Source: UBA961 sp049317525 (lineage in GTDB: Bacteria; Bacteroidota; Ignavibacteria; Kapaibacteriales; UBA961). Taken from it: DNA of 61,438 nt. Within the stretch, counting starts at the first letter, position 1. The number at the start of each line of letters is the position of its first letter. The notes under the pieces are model-generated. The model was given only the letters and a program-made list of their open reading frames with translations, was not told the DNA's origin and ran no database searches. Both the position numbers and the translations under genes were made by a program. Of the stretch, positions 16,685-24,465 are shown one piece after another. The stretch spans positions 1 through 61,438 of the forward strand of contig JBMOIC010000018.1 in assembly GCA_049317525.1 (NCBI GenBank), given 5' to 3'.

Positions 16685-17452
16685 ATGAATAAAGACATAC
16701 AATGTGCAGTGCTAATTGTATCGTGTGATAAATATCAAGACTTATGGAATTCATGCATAGTATTGCTTAGAAAGTTTTGGAAAGATTGTCCTTTTAAAGT
16801 GTATTTGCTTTCGAACAATATTAAAGCAAATTTTAATGATGTAATTTCAATCTGTGTAGGCAATGATCATTCGTGGTCTGAAAGTCTGCAAAATGCTTTA
16901 CATCAGATCCCAGAAAAATATGTACTTTTATATATAGAAGATTTATATCTCATAGGGCATGTACAATCAGATAAAATTGTTCAATTGCTTGACTGGGCTA
17001 TCGAACATGATATTAATTATCTTCGATTAAACCCGACACCAGCGCCAGATATTCCATTTAATGACGATTTAGGAATAATTTCAAAAGGCTCGGTGTATAG
17101 ATCCTCAGTAGTTTTTTCGGTTTGGAAAAAAGAATTGTTGTCCAAGTTATTGATACAGGGTGAGAATGCTTGGGAATTCGAAGAAATTGGAACAGTAAGA
17201 AGTGATGATTATGATGGATTTTATGCTTCAACAAAAGAACTTATACCTGCTTGCAATACAGTTATTAAAGGTGTTTGGGAAAAAGAAGCGCTGAAAAAGA
17301 TTACAAAATTGGGTCTAAAGCCTGATTTAGCAAAAAGAAGAGCAATGAATGCTACAGAGAATCTTGTTTGGAAATTGAAAACAGTAAGAACAGCTATATT
17401 CCTTTCAATTCCGCCTAGATTTCAAAGAAGAGTAAAGGCATTATTTAGATAG
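16685..17452 (+). CDS. Unclassified protein, probably glycosyltransferase-like
   Basis: This 255-residue soluble protein has no motif I can assign firmly. It begins CAVLIVSCDKYQDLWNSC, then VYLLSNN, a WSESLQNALHQIPEKYVLLYIEDLYL block near 65-90, and PAPDIPFNDDLG near 120. The alternating beta/alpha pattern with an acidic IED segment after a strand recalls a GT-A glycosyltransferase, and the position after two glycosyltransferase genes agrees. The C-terminus is basic (PPRFQRRVKALFR). It has its own promoter and a terminator directly after the stop. The family assignment is inference. Confidence 0.7.
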   Translation: MNKDIQCAVLIVSCDKYQDLWNSCIVLLRKFWKDCPFKVYLLSNNIKANFNDVISICVGNDHSWSESLQNALHQIPEKYVLLYIEDLYLIGHVQSDKIVQLLDWAIEHDINYLRLNPTPAPDIPFNDDLGIISKGSVYRSSVVFSVWKKELLSKLLIQGENAWEFEEIGTVRSDDYDGFYASTKELIPACNTVIKGVWEKEALKKITKLGLKPDLAKRRAMNATENLVWKLKTVRTAIFLSIPPRFQRRVKALFR

Positions 17453-17453
17453 T

Positions 17454-17492
17454 TTTAACAGATAATGTATCCGTCTGTTAAATTGATTTTTT
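17454..17492 (+). terminator. Terminator after the 16685 gene
   Basis: A perfect 9-bp stem TTTAACAGA/TCTGTTAAA (17454-17462 with 17474-17482) with an 11-nt loop begins two bases after the stop codon and is followed by a T-rich stretch. Confidence 0.65.
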
Positions 17493-17592
17493 CTGCTTTG
17501 GGGCAGTAAGTAAATCTCAGGAACTTGCATTTTTTTATTAAACTTGCGCCTCGGGTATAGCGCACAGGCCATTTGAGCCTATTGAGTATATT

Positions 17593-19398
17593 ATGGAACA
17601 TCTTAACAATGATTCGGATGGACAAAACTTTGACACACCAGATTCTGGAAGTCAAACATCGTATTCTGGTTTCTCAAATTCAGATTCTCAGCAGGTAAAT
17701 GAGAGCCCTACAAATTTTTCTTCTACCCCAGAGGGTGAGCTAGGAAAACGCCCTAGAACACCATATAGAAAAGATAATACTTCTTATGGTGATTCCGGAC
17801 AACCAAGAGAGTATCAAAGAAGAGAGCATGATAATCCTAGAAATCCTGGATATTATCCTCCTCGCCAAGATTATTATGATAATCGAAGTGATAGTAGAAG
17901 TGACAATCGCTACGATAATCGAAATGATAATCGAAGTGATAGTAGAAGTGACAATCGTTACGATAATCGAAATGATAATCGCAACAATTATAGCAATAGG
18001 CCTTCTGGGTATTCTGATAATCGCTATGGAAGTAGAGATAATGATAGAAGAGATTATCAACCAAGACCTTATAGAGCTCCAGATCAATATAGACCAAATA
18101 ATTATGGCGATTCAAGGCCTCCAAGAGAATATCAACCAAGGCCTCCTTATAGGGCCCCAGATCAATATAGACCTAATAATTATGGCGATTCAAGGCCTCC
18201 AAGAGAATATCAACCAAGGCCTCCTTATAGGGCCCCAGAAGGTGCTCCAAGGCAAAATTACGATAGGCCGCCAAATACATATAGCCGAGATAATGTAGAA
18301 AATCGTCAGCCTTATGAAGGACGCCCACATTATACTCCTAGACCTAATTATGGTGATAGGCCACAATATGATCGTCGATATACCAGGGACGATGCACCTC
18401 AAAGACCTCCATATCAAAATCGTAGTGAAAGTGACGGTAGTAGATATAGCGGCGAACGTATTATGCGATCCAGAAATCATAATCCCGATTCCAGATATAG
18501 TAATGATTATCAGGGACGCGATGATTATAGACAGAATTATGAAAATCGTCCGATTACATTAGTAAAAGCCATTTCAAAATGTGATTATGGTTCACCAAGG
18601 ATTTGCCTAAGAGCCATTCGTGAGGGTTTAGTAGCTGTAAATGGAGAAATTGTTACAAATCCAAATGCACGTGTACGTATTAATTATGATATGTTCGAGA
18701 TAAAAGGCATCCCAGTTAATCAGAAATTAGACAAAATGTATATTGCAATCCATAAAGGAAGGCATTTTGCTGGTTCTAATGAACAAAATTCTCCGACTAT
18801 TTATCGATTAATGAGACAAAAAACGGGATGGTTTGCCCCCTTAGGATGCTTAGAAATAGCATCTAGTGGTATGTTGCTATTTACAAATGATATTGATTGC
18901 AAACGTACATATGGAATTGAATTACAAAATATCGCAAAAACATATAGGATTAAAGTTCACAGACCACTTCAATCTATAGAAGAAGTTGATAGAATCCTTG
19001 ATTTTGTTCGCACTCAAACAGAAGAGCATGTTTCGGTAGTATTAGAAAGAGCAAATACTAGAAATTGTTGGTTAAGAATTCAAGCAAGAACATCTACTCC
19101 TAAAGATTTACGTACTGCCTTAAAAGAATACGGCTTAGAAACATTGTCATTCGAAAGAACTACACTTGGCCATTTATCTACAAGGGATTTTCACCCAGGA
19201 TCATGGAGAAGATTAGACGCAGCAGAAATTGAAAAACTTATTGCTGAATCTAATGAGTCTATTGAGCCTTATATTGTTCCAGACGATTACAAAGTTGTGC
19301 CACCTGCTAGTCCTGTGCAAAAATCTGATGCTCCAAATAAAGCAGCATGGAGAATAATACATCGCACTTGGTGCGAAGAACTGCGCAAACAAATGTAA
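17593..19398 (+). CDS. RsuA/RluB-family protein with disordered N-terminus and altered catalytic loop
   Basis: This is a 601-residue protein. Residues 1-315 are low complexity, rich in Asn, Asp, Arg, Tyr, Pro and Ser, with tandem repeats of 16 and 26 residues; such regions are often RNA-binding. An S4 domain follows (about 320-378: VKAISKCDYGSPRICLRAIREGLVAVNG). The pseudouridine synthase domain then runs to about 570. Its catalytic loop reads GCLEIASSGMLLFTND (near 418-433) where active enzymes have GRLDxxTSGLLLxTxD. The catalytic Asp is Glu (codon GAA at 18853-18855) and the Arg is Cys. Either it is inactive and acts by binding RNA, or the Glu works. The gene stands alone. Confidence 0.88.
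   Translation: MEHLNNDSDGQNFDTPDSGSQTSYSGFSNSDSQQVNESPTNFSSTPEGELGKRPRTPYRKDNTSYGDSGQPREYQRREHDNPRNPGYYPPRQDYYDNRSDSRSDNRYDNRNDNRSDSRSDNRYDNRNDNRNNYSNRPSGYSDNRYGSRDNDRRDYQPRPYRAPDQYRPNNYGDSRPPREYQPRPPYRAPDQYRPNNYGDSRPPREYQPRPPYRAPEGAPRQNYDRPPNTYSRDNVENRQPYEGRPHYTPRPNYGDRPQYDRRYTRDDAPQRPPYQNRSESDGSRYSGERIMRSRNHNPDSRYSNDYQGRDDYRQNYENRPITLVKAISKCDYGSPRICLRAIREGLVAVNGEIVTNPNARVRINYDMFEIKGIPVNQKLDKMYIAIHKGRHFAGSNEQNSPTIYRLMRQKTGWFAPLGCLEIASSGMLLFTNDIDCKRTYGIELQNIAKTYRIKVHRPLQSIEEVDRILDFVRTQTEEHVSVVLERANTRNCWLRIQARTSTPKDLRTALKEYGLETLSFERTTLGHLSTRDFHPGSWRRLDAAEIEKLIAESNESIEPYIVPDDYKVVPPASPVQKSDAPNKAAWRIIHRTWCEELRKQM
17878..17973 (+). repeat. 48-bp tandem repeat, two copies, coding
   Basis: Two nearly identical 48-bp units (17878-17925 and 17926-17973) encode DNRSDSRSDNRYDNRN twice within the disordered region of the RluB-like protein. 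Further degenerate DNR units follow. The near identity at the DNA level suggests recent slippage or unequal exchange. Confidence 0.85.
18061..18237 (+). repeat. 78-bp tandem repeat, about 2.3 copies, coding
   Basis: Copy 1 (18061-18135, one codon shorter), copy 2 (18136-18213) and a partial third copy (18214-18237) encode PRPPYRAPDQYRPNNYGDSR followed by PPREYQ. Copies differ at only a few bases. The repeat keeps frame and lies in the same disordered region. Confidence 0.85.
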
Positions 19399-19422
19399 AT
19401 CATTGTTTAATACTATCTTTTA

Positions 19423-19466
19423 AACGTGCATTATTCTTTATTTCTAAGATTATGCACGTTTTTTTT
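19423..19466 (+). terminator. Terminator after the RluB-like gene
   Basis: A stem AACGTGCAT/ATGCACGTT (19423-19431 with 19452-19460), partly extendable inward, is followed by a run of eight T. It lies 24 bp after the stop codon. Confidence 0.75.
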
Positions 19467-19485
19467 AATGATCTAAAATATTAAT

Positions 19486-21318
19486 ATGACTTCTTATCAA
19501 ATAGAACAAAAAGATATCGATGTACTTGGAACCAATGCCAAGATTATATATACTTTGTCTTTTGAACATGCATCAAGACATCTTGTAGATATTTCTATGG
19601 AAATACATGATATCGACCAACAATCAATCACAGTTGGTTTACCAGTGTGGATGCCTGGAAGTTATAAAATTCGTGATATGATTATGCATCTCGGTAATAT
19701 TAATGTTTATGGTATGAATGGAGAACATGTTAAATGGCATTGGCATTCAAAGTCATCTTTTATCATAGAAACAATTGGGATCTCATCTCTACGAATTTCA
19801 TATTCATATTATGCAAATGAAAAGGGAGTAAGATCATCTCATATAAATCGAAATCATGCATATATTGTGCCTGTAGGGACATTATTATATGTTGAAAATA
19901 GAATTGATGAAATCCACCATGTTATCATAAATAGAAATCCAGATCAATGGCCGAAAATAACAACAGCTTTGTCTCCTGTCTCTACAAAATCAGATCATAT
20001 ATATGGTGCATTGAATTATCATATCCTTTTGGACTCACCTATTGAAATTGGGAATCATCAGGTACTGTCTTTCACATTAGACAATTCACTTCACGAATTA
20101 GCAATTATTAGTAAAATACCGGTTGATGGAAATTGGCTATTAGAAGAAATAAAAAGAGCAGTGTTTATAGAAAAGGAATTTTGGGGTGATTTACCATATG
20201 ATAGATATGTATTTTTTCTTTTAGTAGCAGAAGGGCAAAGAGGTGGGCTAGAACATTTACGTTGCAATGTTAGCGCAGTGGAACCAAGTGCATTTAGCGA
20301 TAAAGTTGCTGCTCAACAAATGATGTCTTTATTAGTGCATGAATTTTTTCATACATGGAATGTGAAAAGAATTAGACCTATTGAATTAGGTCCATTTGAT
20401 TATTCAAAAGAAAACTATACATCAATGCTCTGGTTAGCAGAAGGCTTTACATCTTATTATGATGATTATTTGTCGTATAGAGCAGGATTTTACTCACAAT
20501 CTGAGTATTTGAATATATTAGCACAGTCTCATTTAGGACGCCTAGCAAGAGTTCCCGGACGTTTTGCTATGTCTATAAAAGATAGTAGTTATTTGGCATG
20601 GGTAAAACTCTATTCTATGAGTCCAGACCAGAATAATAGATTCCCTTCTTATTATGTTAAAGGCGGTATTATTACTTTGCTTTTAGATATGCTTATCATC
20701 ATTAAATCTAATGGCAATAAACGATTAGAGCATGCTTTACAACAGATGTATTCCTTATATAAAATTAATCCTCATACAGGTTTCACAGAAAATCAAATCA
20801 TAGAAATCATAGAAAATGCATGCGAAGTAAGTATTCAATCTGAACTAATCCATTGGCTTAATGGCAAAGATGAATTACCTTATCATGATATATTTTCTGC
20901 CTTTGGCTTGCTATGGAGCGATTCCGCAAGTACATCTCAGTTTGATTTTTATGGAGAATTAAGACCATTCCTCCAAAAACCTGAAACTGTCTTTTGTGGT
21001 TGGGGAATTCGAGAGGAGTCTGGAAAATTATTTATTAGAGAAATTGAAGAAGGTACACCTTCTGCCGAAGCTGGAATTGGCATAGATGACGAAATTATTG
21101 CTATAAATGGAATACGAGTATCATCTATCAAAGCATTACAAGATTGCATGAATGCCAATGGCATCGATAAAGAAGCAAATATTATTGCACATAGTGATGG
21201 AATAATATACAATACAAGATTAAAGCCAATTAAACAGCATTCATATAGTTTGACTATCAATCATAATTTATCTTCAGAACAAAAACACTTATTAGATTAT
21301 TGGTTACTTAGATCTTGA
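19486..21318 (+). CDS. M61 family (glycyl aminopeptidase-like) metallopeptidase with PDZ domain
   Basis: This 610-residue protein matches M61 peptidases. An N-terminal beta domain (residues 1-170, with VGLPVWMPGSYKIRDM near 46) is followed by the catalytic domain with the zinc site HEFFHTWNVKRIRP (His285, Glu286, His289) and the third ligand in LWLAEGFTSYYDDY (Glu319). A PDZ domain lies near 500-590 (SAEAGIGIDDEIIAINGIRV). No signal peptide is evident, so it may be cytoplasmic. The substrate is unknown. It ends 15 bp inside the convergent DedA gene. Confidence 0.92.
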   Translation: MTSYQIEQKDIDVLGTNAKIIYTLSFEHASRHLVDISMEIHDIDQQSITVGLPVWMPGSYKIRDMIMHLGNINVYGMNGEHVKWHWHSKSSFIIETIGISSLRISYSYYANEKGVRSSHINRNHAYIVPVGTLLYVENRIDEIHHVIINRNPDQWPKITTALSPVSTKSDHIYGALNYHILLDSPIEIGNHQVLSFTLDNSLHELAIISKIPVDGNWLLEEIKRAVFIEKEFWGDLPYDRYVFFLLVAEGQRGGLEHLRCNVSAVEPSAFSDKVAAQQMMSLLVHEFFHTWNVKRIRPIELGPFDYSKENYTSMLWLAEGFTSYYDDYLSYRAGFYSQSEYLNILAQSHLGRLARVPGRFAMSIKDSSYLAWVKLYSMSPDQNNRFPSYYVKGGIITLLLDMLIIIKSNGNKRLEHALQQMYSLYKINPHTGFTENQIIEIIENACEVSIQSELIHWLNGKDELPYHDIFSAFGLLWSDSASTSQFDFYGELRPFLQKPETVFCGWGIREESGKLFIREIEEGTPSAEAGIGIDDEIIAINGIRVSSIKALQDCMNANGIDKEANIIAHSDGIIYNTRLKPIKQHSYSLTINHNLSSEQKHLLDYWLLRS

Positions 21319-21936
21319 TGAGTTATTCCTTTTTCTAATTTGCCAAATAAGTATGCCAATTATTAGGCATATAACTAGTATTGGCGCTATGGCAGAGCTA
21401 TATGTTGATAGATATTCTGAAACTAATCTCCAGTTATTTCCTAATTCCATTCCCGCATAGATTAATATGCCATTCCAAATTAATGCGCTAAGGGCTGATA
21501 GAATTATCGAATACACAAAATTCATTGCTGATGCTCCAGCAACAAATGAAATTACTGCCCTTGTACCAGACAAAAAGCGATTTGCAATAATAAGTACATA
21601 GCCATATGTTCTAAACCAAGCTTCAGCTTTTTCAATTGCTTCATGTGGAATAAACCACAGTTTAGGCTTTTTGTCTATTGCCAATCCTATTTTTGCCCCA
21701 ATTTTAAACATAATGGCAAAACCTATGATGCTGCCAATGGTAGAACTTATCAATAAAGGGACAAAAGAAACCGTACCGAACCCAATCAAAGTACCACAAA
21801 AAACAAGTAAAAAATCACTTGGTGATGGCGGGAATATATTTTCTATACAGGTTAATAATAAAGCAGTAATTAATACTCCTTCTGGAGGCAATGATTGTAT
21901 AAACAAAACGATAGATTCTATCATGATAAAGTTCAT
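21304..21936 (-). CDS. DedA family membrane protein
   Basis: This 210-residue protein has about five membrane segments and the DedA signature region: ENIFPPSPSDFLLVFCGTLIG near 33-53 (the conserved acidic and Pro residues of the re-entrant loop) and FGKIG-like ANRFLSGTRAVISFVAGASAMN near 118-139 with the conserved Arg. DedA proteins move polyprenyl phosphates or phospholipids across the membrane and support envelope integrity. An alternative ATG four codons downstream (MIESIVLF) is possible. It overlaps the end of the M61 gene tail to tail. Confidence 0.88.
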   Translation of the reverse strand: MNFIMIESIVLFIQSLPPEGVLITALLLTCIENIFPPSPSDFLLVFCGTLIGFGTVSFVPLLISSTIGSIIGFAIMFKIGAKIGLAIDKKPKLWFIPHEAIEKAEAWFRTYGYVLIIANRFLSGTRAVISFVAGASAMNFVYSIILSALSALIWNGILIYAGMELGNNWRLVSEYLSTYSSAIAPILVICLIIGILIWQIRKRNNSSRSK

Positions 21937-21970
21937 TGATAAAGTTCATAGAATAATATCCAATTTGCGA

Positions 21971-22006
21971 TTATTACATTATTACTCAAAGTTATTAATG
22001 TAATAA
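21971..22006. repeat. Inverted repeat upstream of the DedA gene
   Basis: Perfect 11-bp arms TTATTACATTA/TAATGTAATAA (21971-21981 with 21996-22006) around a 14-nt centre lie 35 bp upstream of the DedA start, in the 207-bp space between two minus-strand genes. It could be an operator or a weak terminator of the upstream lipoprotein gene. No clear T-run follows on the minus strand. Confidence 0.5.
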
Positions 22007-22143
22007 ACTCAAGTAACATTGCATTATATCACTCAAATACTATTCATGAATGAATATCTGTATTATATCATACTCCACAAAACATACCATGAGTAGATTC
22101 ATTGTATCTAATGTAATCGATCAGCATGAACAATCATCACTAT

Positions 22144-23535
22144 TTACTGTTTTACTATTCTAATCTCAGTTCGCCTATTTCTTGCCCTGCCTTCTTCAGT
22201 AGCATTATCATCTATCGGCATTGAATCACCATAGCCTTTTGATTGTATTCTATTTGATGAAATATTATATTTAGATTGAAGATAATCTTTAACAGCTTGC
22301 GCCCTTTTTTCTGATAATTTTTGATTATAATTTGGATCCTTTGTACCATTTGAAGCATCTGTATGGCCTCTGACTTCAATCTCCATTCCCGGATACACAT
22401 TCATCAATGTTGCAACATTTAACATCGCATTATCAGACTCATTTTTTACTATTGATTTGTCTGAATCAAAAAACACATCTAATACAGCAATAGCCCCAAT
22501 ATCAGGGATATTCGAAAACATTGTATTTACAATTGTACTGTCATTTTGATTACAAAATTTGATAGATAACTTATGCATACCAAATTGTTTTGTATCATAT
22601 TCTAAGTAATAATACTGCTTTAACTTTCTGTACATGTCTTCAAAAACATCACTAAATTCTTTGGTAGAATAAATTCGATTATAAAAACCCCCTGTAGCTT
22701 CTGAAATAGATTTCAAATAGTTTCCATTAACACCATAACCGAAATCTATCGTACAAATAGATATATTATTTTTAATTGCATTAGCAATCACATCCTGTTG
22801 ATTAGTCGTCGAGCTATTGTCTTCGCCATCTGTAAATACAATTACAACCTTTTTTTTGAAACCTTTTGAAGACATCAATGTGTTTATTCCAGCATTAATG
22901 CCATCTATAATTGCCGTTCTTCCACCAAATCCAAGAAGACCATTCCTTTTTAATTGGTTTAACAGTATTTGTTTATCTGTAGAAATGATAGACTCAGTTT
23001 CAATATGATCATCATATTTAATCAATGATATACCATCTTCATTCTTCTTCTTATTAATTAATAATTCTGCAGCATTCTGAATACTTAAAGCCCTTTCTTC
23101 TCCCATTGATCCACTATGATCCATAACCAATGAAACAGCCATAGGAGTTTTTTCATCTAATATTATTTCTTTAATATTCAGCTTTACTTTATTTGGCTTT
23201 CCATCCACTTCGTCAATAGCAGAACACCAATACGATGCATTATTTGCCCCAGATAAAAATGCACCAGTACTATCGGTAATATGAGTATATAATTTCACTT
23301 TACCAGGATTACTTATATCTACTTTTGCTATTGATATTAATGGTTTTTTTATCCCAGATGAATTAATTTGAACAGATTTCTTTATAAATGTTTGACTATA
23401 ACCTGATGGTGGAGCAGAATCTGGCCCAGATGGGGGCTCTAATATTGCTTTGAGTAAAGAACAACTAGACATAGTAATCAGCAAGCAGAGAGCCATAAAA
23501 GTAAATATACTACGACATAGAGATACATAATTCAT
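22144..23535 (-). CDS. Lipoprotein with VWA and OmpA-like peptidoglycan-binding domains
   Basis: This 463-residue protein has a signal peptide with a lipobox-like MSSC (Cys25), a short Pro-rich linker, and a von Willebrand A domain starting VSLVMDHSGSMGEE (MIDAS Asp139, Ser141, Ser143), with VVIVFTDGEDNS near 230. The C-terminal OmpA domain (about 350-463) contains VLDVFFDSDKSIV, RGHTDASN and RARNRRTEIRI, the residues that hold diaminopimelate-type peptidoglycan. It is thus probably an outer-membrane lipoprotein tethered to the wall, with a surface or periplasmic adhesive domain. The start is supported by AGGAGG at 23541-23546. Confidence 0.9.
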   Translation of the reverse strand: MNYVSLCRSIFTFMALCLLITMSSCSLLKAILEPPSGPDSAPPSGYSQTFIKKSVQINSSGIKKPLISIAKVDISNPGKVKLYTHITDSTGAFLSGANNASYWCSAIDEVDGKPNKVKLNIKEIILDEKTPMAVSLVMDHSGSMGEERALSIQNAAELLINKKKNEDGISLIKYDDHIETESIISTDKQILLNQLKRNGLLGFGGRTAIIDGINAGINTLMSSKGFKKKVVIVFTDGEDNSSTTNQQDVIANAIKNNISICTIDFGYGVNGNYLKSISEATGGFYNRIYSTKEFSDVFEDMYRKLKQYYYLEYDTKQFGMHKLSIKFCNQNDSTIVNTMFSNIPDIGAIAVLDVFFDSDKSIVKNESDNAMLNVATLMNVYPGMEIEVRGHTDASNGTKDPNYNQKLSEKRAQAVKDYLQSKYNISSNRIQSKGYGDSMPIDDNATEEGRARNRRTEIRIVKQ

Positions 23536-23680
23536 TGATTCCTCCTAAAATTAGCCCATTAAAATTTTACCACTTAGTTAAAATTACTACAGAATATAAT
23601 TATTTCAGCATTTTTTATATTTTTTAACATTATTGTCTAAGAGAATTCAACTCTGTATTTTACTATAACTATTTTATATG

Positions 23681-23701
23681 ATAATGTTGTATATACATTA
23701 T
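23681..23701. promoter_or_regulatory. Palindrome upstream of the Crp/Fnr gene
   Basis: ATAATGT-N7-ACATTAT (23681-23687 with 23695-23701) is a 21-bp dyad 39 bp before the start of the regulator gene. Its size fits a dimeric Crp/Fnr site, but the sequence matches neither the classical CRP nor the FNR box. Autoregulation is a guess. Confidence 0.4.
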
Positions 23702-23740
23702 TATAAGCATCTGCTTTTATGATTCTTTTGGGAGGGAAAC

Positions 23741-24457
23741 ATGATTCAGGTTAAAGTACTTAATGCACCTGATTGTAATAACTGTGATTCGAAACATGGT
23801 TCTGCATTTTCTGTGCTGTACAATGATGAATTAACAATTTTGTCTTCAAATAAGTCATGTCATACCTATAAAGATGGAGAAATCATCTTTTCAGAAGATA
23901 AGTATCCTTCCGGCATTTATTGTGTTCATAGAGGTAAGATTAAAATTTCTAGAAGCGGACAAGAAGGACGAGAACACATAGTTCGATTTGCAACAACAGG
24001 TGATATTTTAGGATATAAGGCATTATTAAGCAGAGAACCATTTTCTGCTTCTGCAATCGCTTTAGATGATTGTATAATTTGTTTTATTCCAAGAAATCAA
24101 TTTTTTGAAACTATTCAAAAAAATCCAAAGCTTTCTATGAAAATGCTAGAAATATTAGCATCAGATTTAACACATAGTGAAGAAAGAGTAATGGAATTAG
24201 CGCAAAAATCTGTCCGAGAGCGTTTAGCAGAAACATTGTTAATCCTTCAGGAAACTTTTGGCACCAATGAAGAAGATAAAACCATTAATGTTAATTTAAC
24301 TCGTGAAGAAATAGCAAATATAGTTGGAACAGCAACAGAAAGTGTGATTCGTTTGCTAGCAGATTTTAAAAAATCTGGGCTGATTGTCTTGAAAGGAAGA
24401 AAAATAGAGATTGTTAAACAACATGCATTGATCAGAGAAGCCCATTTGACTGAATAG
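23741..24457 (+). CDS. Crp/Fnr family transcriptional regulator
   Basis: This 238-residue protein has an N-terminal CNNC motif (Cys12, Cys15), a cyclic-nucleotide-binding-like beta roll (about 40-145: GEIIFSEDKYPSGIYCVHRGKIK), a dimerisation helix, and a C-terminal winged helix with the recognition segment LTREEIANIVGTATESVIRLLADFKK (about 187-212). The motif TxESVxRLL is that of Fnr-type readers. The Cys pattern is not the full Fnr set, so an iron-sulfur cluster is doubtful. GGAGGG at 23731 precedes the ATG. It lies 8 bp before dcuC-like on the same strand and may control it. Confidence 0.92.
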   Translation: MIQVKVLNAPDCNNCDSKHGSAFSVLYNDELTILSSNKSCHTYKDGEIIFSEDKYPSGIYCVHRGKIKISRSGQEGREHIVRFATTGDILGYKALLSREPFSASAIALDDCIICFIPRNQFFETIQKNPKLSMKMLEILASDLTHSEERVMELAQKSVRERLAETLLILQETFGTNEEDKTINVNLTREEIANIVGTATESVIRLLADFKKSGLIVLKGRKIEIVKQHALIREAHLTE

Positions 24458-24465
24458 AGAAAATT

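Noticed and set aside
17878..18237. Repeats considered as a CRISPR-like array
   Set aside because: The units are directly adjacent without spacers, keep the reading frame and encode protein repeats.
17740..18562. Several long open frames on both strands inside the N-terminal part of the RluB-like gene (up to 170 codons)
   Set aside because: They are Ile- or His/Tyr-rich low-complexity shadows of the repeat region; the main frame continues into clear S4 and synthase domains.
23741..24457. Crp/Fnr protein as a true oxygen-sensing Fnr
   Set aside because: Only a CxxC pair is near the N-terminus; the full set of four cluster ligands with the usual spacing is not seen.
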